Part shown: piece after piece, positions 47,846 through 57,794 of the stretch
How the letters are laid out: each line of letters opens with the position of its first letter
Numbering within the stretch: position 1 is the stretch's first letter
Assembly: GCA_027686065.1 (NCBI GenBank)
Contig: JAQCTH010000013.1
Location: 1 to 63,340, forward strand
Reading direction: 5' to 3'
Origin: Clostridiaceae bacterium AF10-41
GTDB taxonomy: Bacteria; Bacillota; Clostridia; Clostridiales; Clostridiaceae
DNA length: 63,340 nucleotides
Translations under genes and position numbers: made by a program
Notes under the pieces: model-generated
The model's input: the letters and a program-made list of their open reading frames with translations, nothing else
Told to the model about the DNA's origin: nothing
The model's database searches: none

Positions 47846-48766
47846 TTATTTCAAAAGTTTAACTAATATTGCTTTTTGAACATGGAGTCTATTTTCAGCT
47901 TCCTCAAAAATTGTATCTGAATGTTTTTCAAGAATTTCTTCAGTTATTTCTTCCTCTCTATGAGCAGGTAAACAATGTAGTACAATAGCATCACTTTTTG
48001 CAAGAGACATAAGTTCAGAATTAACTTGATATCCTTTAAAAGCCATCATTCTTTCATTAACTTCCTTTTCTTTTCCCATACTTGCCCAAACATCGGTAAT
48101 TACTACATCTGCATCTACAATAGCGTCTTTCGGATCATTAACTATTTTAAAAGTTAAATTATTATTTTTAGCAATTTCATTACCTTTATCTATATAATAA
48201 TTTTTTAATACATAGCCATTAGGTATGGCTAATGAAATATTCATTCCAACAGTTAAGCATCCAATAAGAAGAGATTGAGACATATTATTTCCATCCCCTA
48301 TATAAGCAACCTTTAAGCCATCTAAAATATTTTTCTTTTCTCGTATAGTCATTAAATCAGCTAATACTTGACACGGGTGTTCATCATCCGTAAGCCCATT
48401 TATTATAGGAATATTTGAACATTCAGCTAAACTTTCTACTTCGTTTTGTGAGAATGTTCTTATCATTATTCCATTTAGATACCTAGATAATACCCGAGCA
48501 GTATCTTGAATAGGTTCTCCACGTCCAATTTGTAAATCATTTGAACTTAAAAATAACGGGTAACCTCCGAGTTGGTACATACCCACCTCAAAAGAAACCC
48601 TAGTCCTAGTTGAAGATTTTTCAAAAATCATTCCAAGTGTTTTTCCTTTAAGATGATGATGCGTAATATTATGCTTTAATTCATATTTTAATTGATCCCC
48701 AAGATTTAAAATATCAAGAATTTCATCTTTAGATAAATCCTCCATTTTTAATAAGTCTTTATTCAT
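47846..48766 (-). CDS. argF: Ornithine carbamoyltransferase
   Basis: Makes citrulline from ornithine and carbamoyl phosphate. 306 residues with the carbamoyl-phosphate motif EKSSTRTRVSFE, HPCQVLADL, the ornithine-site DVWASMG and HCLPAHREEEI. The ATG is preceded by GGGGGGC. It is last in the arginine operon but is separated from argD by 462 bp that hold a large palindromic element, so it may be partly uncoupled from the upstream genes. Catabolic ArcB is less likely because arcA and arcC are absent and biosynthetic arg genes are adjacent. Confidence 0.93.
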   Translation of the reverse strand: MNKDLLKMEDLSKDEILDILNLGDQLKYELKHNITHHHLKGKTLGMIFEKSSTRTRVSFEVGMYQLGGYPLFLSSNDLQIGRGEPIQDTARVLSRYLNGIMIRTFSQNEVESLAECSNIPIINGLTDDEHPCQVLADLMTIREKKNILDGLKVAYIGDGNNMSQSLLIGCLTVGMNISLAIPNGYVLKNYYIDKGNEIAKNNNLTFKIVNDPKDAIVDADVVITDVWASMGKEKEVNERMMAFKGYQVNSELMSLAKSDAIVLHCLPAHREEEITEEILEKHSDTIFEEAENRLHVQKAILVKLLK

Positions 48767-48808
48767 TAAAAGCCCCCCTTTTTTTTATTAACAATTGATA
48801 TAAAATGC

Positions 48809-49109
48809 GAATATAAAGGCTACGATAAATAGATATGTTTCATAAGCTAAATAGCTACGAAAAGAAGTACTAGGATCGGAGAACTGCTATGCCAAGAGTT
48901 TTGGTTGAACTCACTGCGCTCAGACAAACCAACAACACTAAGGCATAGTAGTTCTTCCTTCACCAAGTACTTCTAATTTCTCGCTATATGCTTATTTCAC
49001 ATATTCTATTTACCTTCGCCAACTTATATTAAGAATTTAAATTAATAATAAATTAAGTTATTTGTAAAAATAATTGGTGAGTGACATTAAAATTTAGTTA
49101 AGTGTAGCA
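48809..49109. repeat. Large palindromic element, family D, copy 2 (inside the arg operon)
   Basis: Same 203-bp palindrome as 12946-13148, here at 48818-49020, with only about eight differences; the homology continues about 90 bp further right. Orientation is the same as copy 1. Several differences keep pairing (for example A to G in AACTGCTATGCC gives a G-T pair). The remaining gap 48767-49228 holds only the adjoining family A repeat. Confidence 0.8.
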
Positions 49110-49112
49110 AAC

Positions 49113-49215
49113 TATAATTGAGCCTGTTACCTGTTACCTGACACCTGTTACCTATAAAATCAAAACAACTGTGAACTGTGCGCTGTGAACTGTATAAATT
49201 ACTTCACAATTTTTT
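49113..49215. repeat. Dispersed repeat, family A, attached to large element D2
   Basis: CCTGTTACCTGTTACCTGAC in near-tandem, then ACTGTGAACTGTGCGCTGTG, then ATTACTTCACAATTT, a degenerate form of the TTGCTTCGCAA end module. Confidence 0.65.
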
Positions 49216-49228
49216 TTACAGTTGTGAA

Positions 49229-50386
49229 TTAAATAAAAATTGATTTTAGTATTTCCACTGCTTTCTTAATTTCTTCTTTTGTTATTATAAGAGGTGGAAG
49301 TAGTCTAACTACGTTTTTGCCAGCGGTTAGTAGTAGAAGTCCTTTTTCTAATGCCTTTTGTTGTATTTCTGATGATGGTATTTCTGTTTCTATTCCTATC
49401 ATCAGTCCTTTGCCTCTTATATCTTTAATTAAATTAGAATTTATATTTTTTAGTGAAGTCATAAGATACTCACCATTTTCAGTGATTTCATTTAGTTTCT
49501 CTTGGGTACATATATTATTTAAAACTACTAATGCACCAGCGCAAGCTACTGGATTTCCACCAAAGGTTGTACCGTGATCACCAGCTTTGAAAACATTTGA
49601 TAAATTTTCATTACATAAAAATCCTCCAATAGGTAATCCAGCTCCAAGTCCTTTAGCCATAGTTACAATATCAGGTTTGATATTATAATGTTCATATCCA
49701 AATAACTTTCCAGTTCGCCCTATTCCACATTGAACTTCATCAAAGATTACAAGAACATCTTGTTTTTTACAGGTTTCATAAACTTCATTTACAAATTCGT
49801 AATCAAGGGGATAAACTCCACCTTCACCTTGAATTGATTCCATAATAACTGCACAAACATCATTAGAAAGCTTTTCTTTAAAATCTTCTATATCATTTGC
49901 ACTAAAGTAGTCAAAACCTTCAACAAAAGGGAAGAAGTAGTTATGAAATTTATCTTGTCCAGTAGCTGTTAAAGTTGCTAATGTTCTTCCATGAAAAGAT
50001 TTTTTTAAAGTTAATATTTTATTTCTTTTATTTCCATATTTATCAAAACTATATTTTCTAGCCAATTTAATGGCACCTTCATTAGCTTCTGCACCTGAAT
50101 TACAAAAAAATACTTTGCTCATATCAGATAGACTAGTTATTTTATTAGCTAGTGTCAAAGTCGTTTCATTTAAAAATATATTTGATATATGTTGTAAAGT
50201 GGAAGCAGCATTACTAACGGCTTCAACCCATTTTGAATTACAATAACCAAGACTATTTACACCAATTCCACTTGTAAAATCTAAATATTCATTGTTTTTA
50301 TCATCATAAAGAAAACATCCATTTCCTTTAATTAAATTTACAGGTAGATATGAGTAAGTAGACATTAAAGACAAACTAGTTAACAT
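49229..50386 (-). CDS. argD: Acetylornithine aminotransferase
   Basis: PLP-dependent class III aminotransferase of arginine synthesis, 385 residues. I start at ATG 50386, which has AGGAGGT in front; the open frame continues upstream only by running into argB in another frame. Motifs: FCNSGAEANEGAIKLARKY, ESIQGEGGVYPL, FDEVQCGIGRTGKLFG and MAKGLGAGLPIGGF with the PLP lysine. It follows argB by 11 bp. Confidence 0.94.
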   Translation of the reverse strand: MLTSLSLMSTYSYLPVNLIKGNGCFLYDDKNNEYLDFTSGIGVNSLGYCNSKWVEAVSNAASTLQHISNIFLNETTLTLANKITSLSDMSKVFFCNSGAEANEGAIKLARKYSFDKYGNKRNKILTLKKSFHGRTLATLTATGQDKFHNYFFPFVEGFDYFSANDIEDFKEKLSNDVCAVIMESIQGEGGVYPLDYEFVNEVYETCKKQDVLVIFDEVQCGIGRTGKLFGYEHYNIKPDIVTMAKGLGAGLPIGGFLCNENLSNVFKAGDHGTTFGGNPVACAGALVVLNNICTQEKLNEITENGEYLMTSLKNINSNLIKDIRGKGLMIGIETEIPSSEIQQKALEKGLLLLTAGKNVVRLLPPLIITKEEIKKAVEILKSIFI

Positions 50387-50397
50387 ATAAAAACCTC

Positions 50398-51252
50398 CTA
50401 ATATATCATTGTTCCTATACCTTCTTTTGAAAGAAGTTCTAATAGTATTGAGTGGGGAAGTGTGCCATCTATTATATGTGCCTTTTTCACTCCCATTCTT
50501 ACAGCTTCTACACAGCAATCTATTTTAGGAATCATTCCATTTTTTATTATTCCGTCCATTTGTAGTTTTTTCACCTCATGTGGTCTTAAAGATGATATTA
50601 ATGTGGATTCATCACTTGGATCCAGCATTAGTCCAGGTACATTTGTAAGTAATACTAATTTTTCAGCTTTTAGAGCTGCTGATATCTTTGAAGCACAGAT
50701 ATCAGCATTGATGTTATATGCTTGTGTACAATTTTCGCTTATTGCAACTGAACCTATTACAGGAATGTAACCAGAATTAATAGCTGTATTTATAATATTT
50801 GTATCTATATCAGTTATCTCCCCAACATAGCCAAGATCTATAGATTTCTCCATTTTTTTAGCTTTGATAAAGGAACCATCCATACCACAAAGACCAAGTG
50901 CTTTTCCACCTGTGCTTTCTATTAAGCTAACTAAGTCTTTATTAACTTTCCCACCTAAGACCATCTTTACAATTTCTACAGTTTCATTGTCTGTGTATCT
51001 AAGCCCATCAATAAACTTACTTTCTTTTCCTATTTTATTTAGGAATTCTGATATATGTGGACCTCCACCATGAACTATAACTGGTTTTATACCAACACAT
51101 TGAAGTAAAACAATATCAGTTGCTACACTTTTTCTAAGTTCATCACTTGTCATTGCATTTCCACCGTATTTTATTACGACTATTTTTCCAGATAAAGATT
51201 GAATATATGGTAGTGCTTGTGTTAATACTTTTGCATGTTCAATGTAGTTCAA
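50398..51252 (-). CDS. argB: Acetylglutamate kinase
   Basis: Phosphorylates N-acetylglutamate. 284 residues from TTG 51252; GAAAGGTG lies at a good distance upstream, whereas the longer reading from GTG 51261 would start inside that site. Motifs: IVVIKYGGNAM, DIVLLQCVGIKPVIVHGGGP, GKVNKDLVSLI, GYVGEI and LVLLTNVPGL. The regulatory N-terminal helix of Arg-sensitive enzymes seems to be present (NYIEHAKVLTQALPYIQ). It lies 17 bp after argJ. Confidence 0.93.
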   Translation of the reverse strand: MNYIEHAKVLTQALPYIQSLSGKIVVIKYGGNAMTSDELRKSVATDIVLLQCVGIKPVIVHGGGPHISEFLNKIGKESKFIDGLRYTDNETVEIVKMVLGGKVNKDLVSLIESTGGKALGLCGMDGSFIKAKKMEKSIDLGYVGEITDIDTNIINTAINSGYIPVIGSVAISENCTQAYNINADICASKISAALKAEKLVLLTNVPGLMLDPSDESTLISSLRPHEVKKLQMDGIIKNGMIPKIDCCVEAVRMGVKKAHIIDGTLPHSILLELLSKEGIGTMIY

Positions 51253-51269
51253 AATATACACACCTTTCT

Positions 51270-52490
51270 TTAGCTTCTATAATCGCCATTGATTTTTACA
51301 TAGTCATAGCTTAAATCACAGCCCCAAGCTGTAGAAGAATATTGACCAGTATTCATATTTATATAAATAGTTATTTCATCATTTAATAATATTTCTTTTG
51401 CTTTTACCTCATCAAAGGATAATCCCATGCCACCTTTGCAAACATCTATTATTCCTACTGAACTTTTAAATGATAAATCTACTTTATTAGGATCTATGTT
51501 TATACCAGAATATCCAAGAGCACATAAAATTCGCCCCCAATTAGCATCACTTCCAAAGATAGCTGTTTTTACTAATGGTGAATTAATAACACTTTTAGAC
51601 AATACTTCAGCATCTTTAAGTGATTTAGTATTGTAAACTATACATTCAATTAGTTTACTAGCGCCTTCACCATCTTTAGCTATCATTTTTGCTAAAGTTA
51701 TATTAAGAGTATTTAAAACCTCTAAAAATAAGTAGTAATTAGAATCTTTTTCTTGGATTTTTTTATTATTGGCTAATCCGTTAGCCATTACTAATACCAT
51801 ATCATTTGTGCTAGTATCTCCATCAACACTTACTCTGTTATAGCTAATTTTAGTACTTTCCTTTAAAGCCTCTTGAAGCATTTCCCCGGAAATATTCAAA
51901 TCAGTAGTTATAAATGAAAGCATTGTACCCATGTTTGGTTCTATCATTCCAGAACCTTTTGCCATTGCACCTATAGTTATTTTTTTATCATCAATAGTAA
52001 ATTCAAAAGCTAGTTGTTTTTTGTATGTGTCTGTTGTCATTATTGCAGTTGCAGCATCTTCATTGCCATCCTCAGATAATCTTTCAGTAAGTAATGGTAT
52101 GCCATTTTTTATAGCATCTATATTAAGAGGGATGCCTATTACCCCTGTAGATGCAACTAAAACATCGTTAGCTTTTAATTTAAGAGCTTTAGCTTGAAGT
52201 TCAGTCATTTTTTTAGCTTTAGCTAAGCCATCTTCACCATTACAGGTATTAGCATTTCCACTATTTATTATGATAGCTTGAGCTTTTTTATTTGATAGAT
52301 GATCTTTAGTTATATAGATAGGAGCTCCTTTAACCTTATTTTTTGTATAAATACCAGCAGAAGTAGCTGGAACATTTGAATATATAAGGGCTAAATCTAG
52401 CTTTAAATTATTCTTTTTAAGCCCGCAATGGATTCCAGATGCAAGGAAACCTTGAGGAGCAGTAATACCTTTGTTATTTATTAATTGCAA
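51270..52490 (-). CDS. argJ: Glutamate N-acetyltransferase / ornithine acetyltransferase
   Basis: Recycles the acetyl group from acetylornithine to glutamate, 406 residues. The self-cleavage site is in KGSGMIEPNMGTMLSF: Thr189 is the expected nucleophile; the residue before it is Gly rather than the commoner Ala. Other marks are FLASGIHCGLKKN, INSGNANTCNG and VDGDTSTNDMV. TTG start at 52490 with GGGGG upstream. Its presence means the cyclic pathway, so a separate argA/argE is not needed. Confidence 0.94.
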   Translation of the reverse strand: MQLINNKGITAPQGFLASGIHCGLKKNNLKLDLALIYSNVPATSAGIYTKNKVKGAPIYITKDHLSNKKAQAIIINSGNANTCNGEDGLAKAKKMTELQAKALKLKANDVLVASTGVIGIPLNIDAIKNGIPLLTERLSEDGNEDAATAIMTTDTYKKQLAFEFTIDDKKITIGAMAKGSGMIEPNMGTMLSFITTDLNISGEMLQEALKESTKISYNRVSVDGDTSTNDMVLVMANGLANNKKIQEKDSNYYLFLEVLNTLNITLAKMIAKDGEGASKLIECIVYNTKSLKDAEVLSKSVINSPLVKTAIFGSDANWGRILCALGYSGINIDPNKVDLSFKSSVGIIDVCKGGMGLSFDEVKAKEILLNDEITIYINMNTGQYSSTAWGCDLSYDYVKINGDYRS

Positions 52491-52511
52491 TTGAAAAACC
52501 CCCTTTTTATT

Positions 52512-52587
52512 TAGTTAGCAATTCACAGTTGTAAAGAATCAACTGAAAAAATAACTGTGAACTGTGAATTGTGAACTGTGAGCTGAA
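52512..52587. repeat. Dispersed palindromic repeat, family A, between argC and argJ
   Basis: AATTCACAGTTGT on the left and ACTGTGAACTGTGAATTGTG on the right form a hairpin around AAGAATCAACTG. It is inside the arg operon, so the transcript must cross it. Confidence 0.65.
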
Positions 52588-53622
52588 TTAGTTGCCCCAA
52601 GCAACTAAGTTAAGCCCATCGCTTTCTCCAAATCCCATGATTATATTCATATTTTGAATTGCTTGTCCTGCAGCACCTTTTATCATATTGTCTATGGTAC
52701 TTACTATTATTAAACCATCACCTCTATGGTTTAAGTGGAGTGATATATTACAATTGTTAGTATATTTAACATCTTTAATAGAAGCTGTATTTCCAAGTTC
52801 AAGAACATTTATAAAGGGTTCATTTTTATAAAAATCACAGTATAATTTATGAATTTCTTTAATATTAACTTCTTTATTTGGAGTACAATAAATTGTTGAT
52901 AAAATACCTCTATTTATTGGAAGTAGGTGAGGGGTAAAAGTTATTTTTACTTCTTCCTCAGCTATATCTGAAAGACATTGTTCTATTTCCGGGATATGTC
53001 TATGACTTCCTATTCCATATGGAGAGAAGTTTTCGTTTAATTCTGCATAATGGGATTTTAAAGTAAGTCCTCTACCAGCCCCAGTAGCTCCAGATTTTGA
53101 ATCACATATTATATTATCTACTTTGATTAATGAATTTTTTAATAATGGCATTAATCCAAGCTCTATTGATGTTGGATAGCATCCAGGATTAGCAATTATT
53201 TTATGTTCTTTAATTTTTTCTCTATTATGCTCTGGAAGGGCATAAATGCTACTTTTGTGAAGATTCTTATATAAAAACTTTTTTCCATACCATCTTTCAT
53301 ACTCATATTCATTGTTTAATCTAAAATCAGCTCCAAGATCTATAAGAATTTTATTATTTTTATTAACAAGTTCTGCAATTTCTTCACTAAGCCCATGAGG
53401 CAAAGCAGCAAATATTACATCACATTTTTCTATAACTTCTTCTTGATTTTCACATATTAAGTTTGTAACTCCATAAAAGTTTTTATATATAGAAGAAATT
53501 TCTTCACCTTCATAAGAAATTGAACTTATAGCTTCAATAGTAACTTTAGAATGATTTAGTAAAAGTCTAATTAATTCAGCGCCTACATATCCAGTTGCAC
53601 CAATTATTCCTACTTTAAGCAT
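52588..53622 (-). CDS. argC: N-acetyl-gamma-glutamyl-phosphate reductase
   Basis: NADPH-dependent reduction in arginine synthesis; 344 residues. [14 protein letters not shown] (nucleotide binding, residues 9-22), the catalytic Cys in [16 protein letters not shown] (about 148), [10 protein letters not shown] and HRHIPEIEQ are present. The ATG follows AAGGAGGC. The start overlaps the end of argH by 13 bp. Confidence 0.94.
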   Translation of the reverse strand: MLKVGIIGATGYVGAELIRLLLNHSKVTIEAISSISYEGEEISSIYKNFYGVTNLICENQEEVIEKCDVIFAALPHGLSEEIAELVNKNNKILIDLGADFRLNNEYEYERWYGKKFLYKNLHKSSIYALPEHNREKIKEHKIIANPGCYPTSIELGLMPLLKNSLIKVDNIICDSKSGATGAGRGLTLKSHYAELNENFSPYGIGSHRHIPEIEQCLSDIAEEEVKITFTPHLLPINRGILSTIYCTPNKEVNIKEIHKLYCDFYKNEPFINVLELGNTASIKDVKYTNNCNISLHLNHRGDGLIIVSTIDNMIKGAAGQAIQNMNIIMGFGESDGLNLVAWGN

Positions 53623-55010
53623 TGTAATGCCTCCTTAGTACTTTCTATTGATTTTAAAAGTAAATCTAGCTGTATTTTAACTGAAGAAGAGCTAGGTCCA
53701 CCTAATACTTTTCTTTCTTCAACACAAGTTGTTAAACTAATTGCTTCATATATGTCTTCTTTAAACACAAGAGAAAACTCCTTAAGCTTATCTAATGAAA
53801 GATCATCAATTGCAATATTTTCTTTTATACAATAAAGAACTATTTCACCAACTATTTCATGAGCAGTTCTAAAGGGGACATTATTTTTCACTAAATAATC
53901 AGCAACATCTGTAGCATTTGTAAATCCCATAGAAGCACCTTTTTTCATAGTTTCTTTATTAATTTTTAAGGTATCTAACATTCCATTAAAGGTCCTAATA
54001 GATATGGTTACTGTATCTAAAGCATCAAATAATGCTTCTTTATCTTCTTGCATGTCTTTATTATAAGCTAGCGGAAGTCCCTTCATAACAGTAAGAAGGG
54101 TTATTAAGTCTCCATAAACTCTTCCTGTTTTACCTCTTACTAGTTCTGCAACATCTGGATTTTTCTTTTGCGGCATAATACTACTGCCTGTACTATATTC
54201 ATCAGATAACTCTATAAAATTAAATTCGTTAGTAGCCCAAATAATAATTTCTTCAGAAAATCTTGATAGATGCATCATTATCATAGATAAATTAGATAAT
54301 GATTCTATTGCATAATCCCTATCAGAAACAGAATCTAAGCTGTTTAGTGTAATAGAAGAAAAGCCTAAATCCTTTGCTACTGAAAGCCTGTCTATATTAT
54401 AAGTAGAAGTTGCAAGAGCTCCACTTCCTAAAGGCATTTCATCTAATCTTTTATAGCAATCAAGTAACCTGCTTAAATCCCTTTTAAACATTTCAGAATA
54501 AGCAAGAAGGTGATGAGCAAATGTAATTGGTTGTGCTTTTTGCATATGAGTATATCCAGGCATTATAGTATAAATATTCTCTTTTGCCTTTTTATAAAGT
54601 GTTTCTTGAAGCGAAATAATATCATTTGCAATATTTATAAGATATTTTTTTAGATATAGCTTAGTATCTAAGGTAACCTGATCATTTCTACTTCTTCCAG
54701 TGTGAAGCTTTTTACCTTCTTCACCTATATAATAAGTTAAAGTTTCCTCTATAAAGCTATGAATATCCTCAGATGCTTCATTAATTTTTATAACTCCATT
54801 TTCTAATCTTTTTAAAATTGTTTCTAAACCTTCTGCTATTTTTATACTATCTTCATTAGAAATAATATCTTGTTTTCCTAACATTTTTACATGGGCTAAG
54901 CTACCAAGAATATCTTCTTTATACATTCTTGAATCTATTCTAATTGATGAATTAAAGTCATTAACTAAAGAATTAACTCCTTTTTCAAAACGTCCACCCC
55001 AAAGCTTCAT
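53610..55010 (-). CDS. argH: Argininosuccinate lyase
   Basis: Last step of arginine synthesis, 466 residues. Fumarase/aspartase superfamily with the signature [19 protein letters not shown] (catalytic Ser loop), [11 protein letters not shown] and [13 protein letters not shown]. It starts one base after argG ends and overlaps argC, a tight translational chain. Confidence 0.95.
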   Translation of the reverse strand: MKLWGGRFEKGVNSLVNDFNSSIRIDSRMYKEDILGSLAHVKMLGKQDIISNEDSIKIAEGLETILKRLENGVIKINEASEDIHSFIEETLTYYIGEEGKKLHTGRSRNDQVTLDTKLYLKKYLINIANDIISLQETLYKKAKENIYTIMPGYTHMQKAQPITFAHHLLAYSEMFKRDLSRLLDCYKRLDEMPLGSGALATSTYNIDRLSVAKDLGFSSITLNSLDSVSDRDYAIESLSNLSMIMMHLSRFSEEIIIWATNEFNFIELSDEYSTGSSIMPQKKNPDVAELVRGKTGRVYGDLITLLTVMKGLPLAYNKDMQEDKEALFDALDTVTISIRTFNGMLDTLKINKETMKKGASMGFTNATDVADYLVKNNVPFRTAHEIVGEIVLYCIKENIAIDDLSLDKLKEFSLVFKEDIYEAISLTTCVEERKVLGGPSSSSVKIQLDLLLKSIESTKEALQCLK

Positions 55011-55011
55011 T

Positions 55012-56235
55012 TTATTTACCAGCTTTCTTTAAAGTTTCATTCATTTTTGCCTTAACAGTTATAGGTAGTCCAAATAAATTTATAAAACCAGCAGAGTCTT
55101 TTTGATCATATACGGCATCTTCACCAAAGGTTGCATATTCTTCACTATATAATGAATAAGGAGATGTCATTCCAGCATTAACTATATTTCCTTTATATAA
55201 TTTAAGATTTACTTCGCCACTTACAGTTTCTTGAGTTTTATTTATAAAGGCTGAAAGAGCTTCTCTAAGAGGAGTAAACCATTGGCCATTGTAAACTAAT
55301 TCTGCAAATTTTAAAGCAACTAAATCTTTATAATGGGATGTCTCTTTATCAAGACAAATTTCTTCAAGATCTTTGTGAGCTCTGTATAAGATAGTTCCAC
55401 CTGGAGTTTCATAGACGCCTCTTGATTTCATTCCAACTAATCTATTTTCAACCATATCAATTATTCCAATAGCATTTTCTCCACCAATTTTATTAAGTTT
55501 TTCTATTAATGTAACTCCATCTAATTCTTCACCATTTAGTGCAACTGGAATACCTTTTTCAAATTTTAACGTAATATATGTTGCTTTATCTGGAGCATTT
55601 TCTAAAGTATTAGATAATTCTAAGATTTTATCATATTTAGGCTCATTATTTGGATCTTCCAAATCTAAACCTTCATGACTTAAATGCCATAAATTTTTAT
55701 CTTTACTATAATTAGTTTCATAATTTATTGAAATAGGAATCTTTCTGTCTAAAGCATATTCTATTTCTTCTTCTCTTGATTTAATATCCCAAATTCTCCA
55801 AGGAGCTATAATATCCATATTTGGTGCAAAGGCTTTAACAGCAAGTTCAAATCTAACTTGGTCATTTCCTTTACCAGTACAACCATGGCAAATTGCATCT
55901 GCGCCTTCAGAAAGTGCAATTTCAACTAACCTTTTTCCTATAATAGGTCTTGCAAAAGAAGTTCCTAAAAGATATTTTCCTTCATAAATTGCATTAGCTT
56001 GAATAGTTGGAAAAATATAATCATTAACAAATTCAGAAGTTAAATCTTCAATATAACACTTTGATGCCCCAGTTTTAATTGCTTTTTCTTCTAAGCCTAT
56101 TAATTCATCTTTTTGTCCAACATTTCCAACAACAGCAATAACTTCGCAGCCATAATTTTCTTTAAGCCAAGAAATGATTATTGAAGTATCAAGACCTCCA
56201 GAATAAGCTAGTACAACTTTGTTAAATTTTTTCAT
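55012..56235 (-). CDS. argG: Argininosuccinate synthase
   Basis: Joins citrulline and aspartate with ATP; 407 residues. P-loop-like [14 protein letters not shown] near the N-terminus, then [30 protein letters not shown] and [18 protein letters not shown]. First gene of the arg operon. AGGGGGC precedes the ATG. The promoter about 90 bp upstream overlaps three ARG-box-like sites, so ArgR repression is expected. Confidence 0.95.
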   Translation of the reverse strand: MKKFNKVVLAYSGGLDTSIIISWLKENYGCEVIAVVGNVGQKDELIGLEEKAIKTGASKCYIEDLTSEFVNDYIFPTIQANAIYEGKYLLGTSFARPIIGKRLVEIALSEGADAICHGCTGKGNDQVRFELAVKAFAPNMDIIAPWRIWDIKSREEEIEYALDRKIPISINYETNYSKDKNLWHLSHEGLDLEDPNNEPKYDKILELSNTLENAPDKATYITLKFEKGIPVALNGEELDGVTLIEKLNKIGGENAIGIIDMVENRLVGMKSRGVYETPGGTILYRAHKDLEEICLDKETSHYKDLVALKFAELVYNGQWFTPLREALSAFINKTQETVSGEVNLKLYKGNIVNAGMTSPYSLYSEEYATFGEDAVYDQKDSAGFINLFGLPITVKAKMNETLKKAGK

Positions 56236-56327
56236 ATAATTAAGCCCCCTTATATATTTATAACTTTTTTATTACCAAATAAAATCAGTATATTTAATAA
56301 TTGCTTTATAATCCAATAAAAGCTACG

Positions 56328-56386
56328 TTTATAATTATACGACTTAAGGTATAATTATGCAATAAGAAATTTTATAATTATTCAAT
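56328..56386 (-). promoter_or_regulatory. arg operon promoter with three ARG-box-like sites
   Basis: On the minus strand TTGCAT (56362-56357) and TATAAT (56339-56334) form a promoter with a 17-bp spacer. Three sites resemble the ARG box TGNATWWWWATNCA: TGAATAATTATAAA (around 56373-56385) and TGCATAATTATACC (around 56349-56362) each match 13 of 14 positions; the third, CGTATAATTATAAA (around 56329-56342), is weaker. Two of them cover the promoter hexamers. The rest of the 312-bp gap holds the argG leader and the terminator of the upstream genes. Confidence 0.65.
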
Positions 56387-56462
56387 ATTTATGTATAAAA
56401 ATTAAAAAATACAGGTTTTTTATATGAAATGATGAATTTTTATAATGAATAGTGAATATAAA

Positions 56463-56503
56463 CAAAAAACTATAGCAAATTTATTCTTAGATTTGCTATA
56501 GTA
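56463..56503 (-). terminator. Terminator after the DUF421/DUF4363 pair (minus strand)
   Basis: ACTATAGCAAAT / ATTTGCTATAGT, perfect 12-bp stem, with a T-run on the minus strand. Confidence 0.88.
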
Positions 56504-56547
56504 TAATTAAATTATGTTAAATAAGTTTTGTGAAATTATATTGAGGC

Positions 56548-56928
56548 TTAAAGTAAGTTTTTAATATCAGGTTTTTGTAAGTTTTTTAGATGTTCAGCAG
56601 TATATCTTAGTACATGGAGAGTTGCTAAGGATTCAGCTTTATCCTCTCCCTTTATATAAAGAGAGAGTTTTAAAGATTCATTCATAAGAAAATCATAATC
56701 TGCATGATTTAAGTATATAGCAGGAATTGAAGCTCTTTCTTTTATAAATTCTAACAACTCAACTGAAGTTTCATATGCTAATAATTCATTTTTATCATCT
56801 AGTAAAACTTCAATTTCTTCACATTTAATAATTATATCATCGCAAAGAGACACAAATTTATTGTTAAGAAATAGTAATGAAAAAACTAATACTATAAAAA
56901 GGAGTACAGAAATAACACTATTTTTCAT
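56548..56928 (-). CDS. DUF4363 family protein
   Basis: 126 residues: one N-terminal membrane segment (about 5-22, VISVLLFIVLVFSLLFLN), then an outside helical domain rich in Glu and Leu. It resembles DUF4363, a clostridial family of unknown function that is usually paired with a DUF421 protein, as here: the two genes overlap by one base. A joint role at the membrane is inferred from this pairing. Confidence 0.75.
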   Translation of the reverse strand: MKNSVISVLLFIVLVFSLLFLNNKFVSLCDDIIIKCEEIEVLLDDKNELLAYETSVELLEFIKERASIPAIYLNHADYDFLMNESLKLSLYIKGEDKAESLATLHVLRYTAEHLKNLQKPDIKNLL

Positions 56929-57623
56929 TATTTTACCCCCTTATTATTATGTAATTGGCAAACAAATTTACCATTTGTATCTGTCATTGCAATTAAAACA
57001 TTTTTAATTGAATTTATATTGTGTTTTTTTAATTGACTTTTAACCCAATCATCAGTTTTACCACAAGATGTTAAAGCATTTTTATTTATTTTACCATCTA
57101 GTATGTAGATGACTGGTAATTGAGGTTTAACTTCGTTACCTTTATTATTAGTTTTATTATTAGAAGAATCCTTATTAGATTTATCTGAAGTTAAAAATGA
57201 CATTTGACCGTTATTTTCTAATATTCCAAATTCTATTTCGCTTAAATCAAAATATCCAGCAAGTCGTATTTCTTCCATTAGTTCATCTAAATTAATTTGT
57301 TGTTTTCTTAATGTTTCAAAACTTATTTTACCTCTAGCAATTAATATACAAGGTTCACCTTCTAAAATTTTTCTAGCCTTTTGACTTTTTAATTGAACTA
57401 TAGATAACACTGTTTTTATAAATAGTAAAGTAATAATAGGTATAATTCCTAATATTAAAGGTAATCTTGTATCTTGCATAGGTAAAGCAGCTAAGTCTGA
57501 AATCATTATAGTAATTACAAATTCATAAGGTTGTAATTCACCTATTTGTCTCTTTCCCATTAATCTAATCACAAGTATTACTAAAGCATAAAGAAAAATG
57601 GTTCTTATTAGTACAATAAACAT
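56928..57623 (-). CDS. DUF421 (YetF-like) membrane protein
   Basis: 231 residues. Two to three N-terminal membrane spans (about 4-22, 33-50, 56-75; LIRTIFLYALVILVIRLMGK and ALPMQDTRLPLILGII) precede a cytoplasmic alpha/beta domain (about 85-225) with the family-typical KARKILEGEPCILIARGKI and LDELMEEIRLAGYFDLSEIE. Function is not known for certain; some family members lie in the spore membrane of Bacillus. Start ATG 57623 follows GAGGTG. Confidence 0.82.
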   Translation of the reverse strand: MFIVLIRTIFLYALVILVIRLMGKRQIGELQPYEFVITIMISDLAALPMQDTRLPLILGIIPIITLLFIKTVLSIVQLKSQKARKILEGEPCILIARGKISFETLRKQQINLDELMEEIRLAGYFDLSEIEFGILENNGQMSFLTSDKSNKDSSNNKTNNKGNEVKPQLPVIYILDGKINKNALTSCGKTDDWVKSQLKKHNINSIKNVLIAMTDTNGKFVCQLHNNKGVK

Positions 57624-57794
57624 GTAAAATCACCTCATAAAACATAGTATTCGTATAAATTAAAAAGTTTATTCTTATATTAATAAAGATTAATATAGTA
57701 GGAATTTTTATAGATTTTTTTTATATACAGTATATAATATTAAATAAAGATGTTTAGAAAATATTGACAAAGTTTATTTCAAGGAGGACGAGGA

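Noticed and set aside
50387..50518. N-terminal extension of the argD reading frame
   Set aside because: It overlaps argB in another frame. AGGAGGT before ATG 50386 marks the real start.
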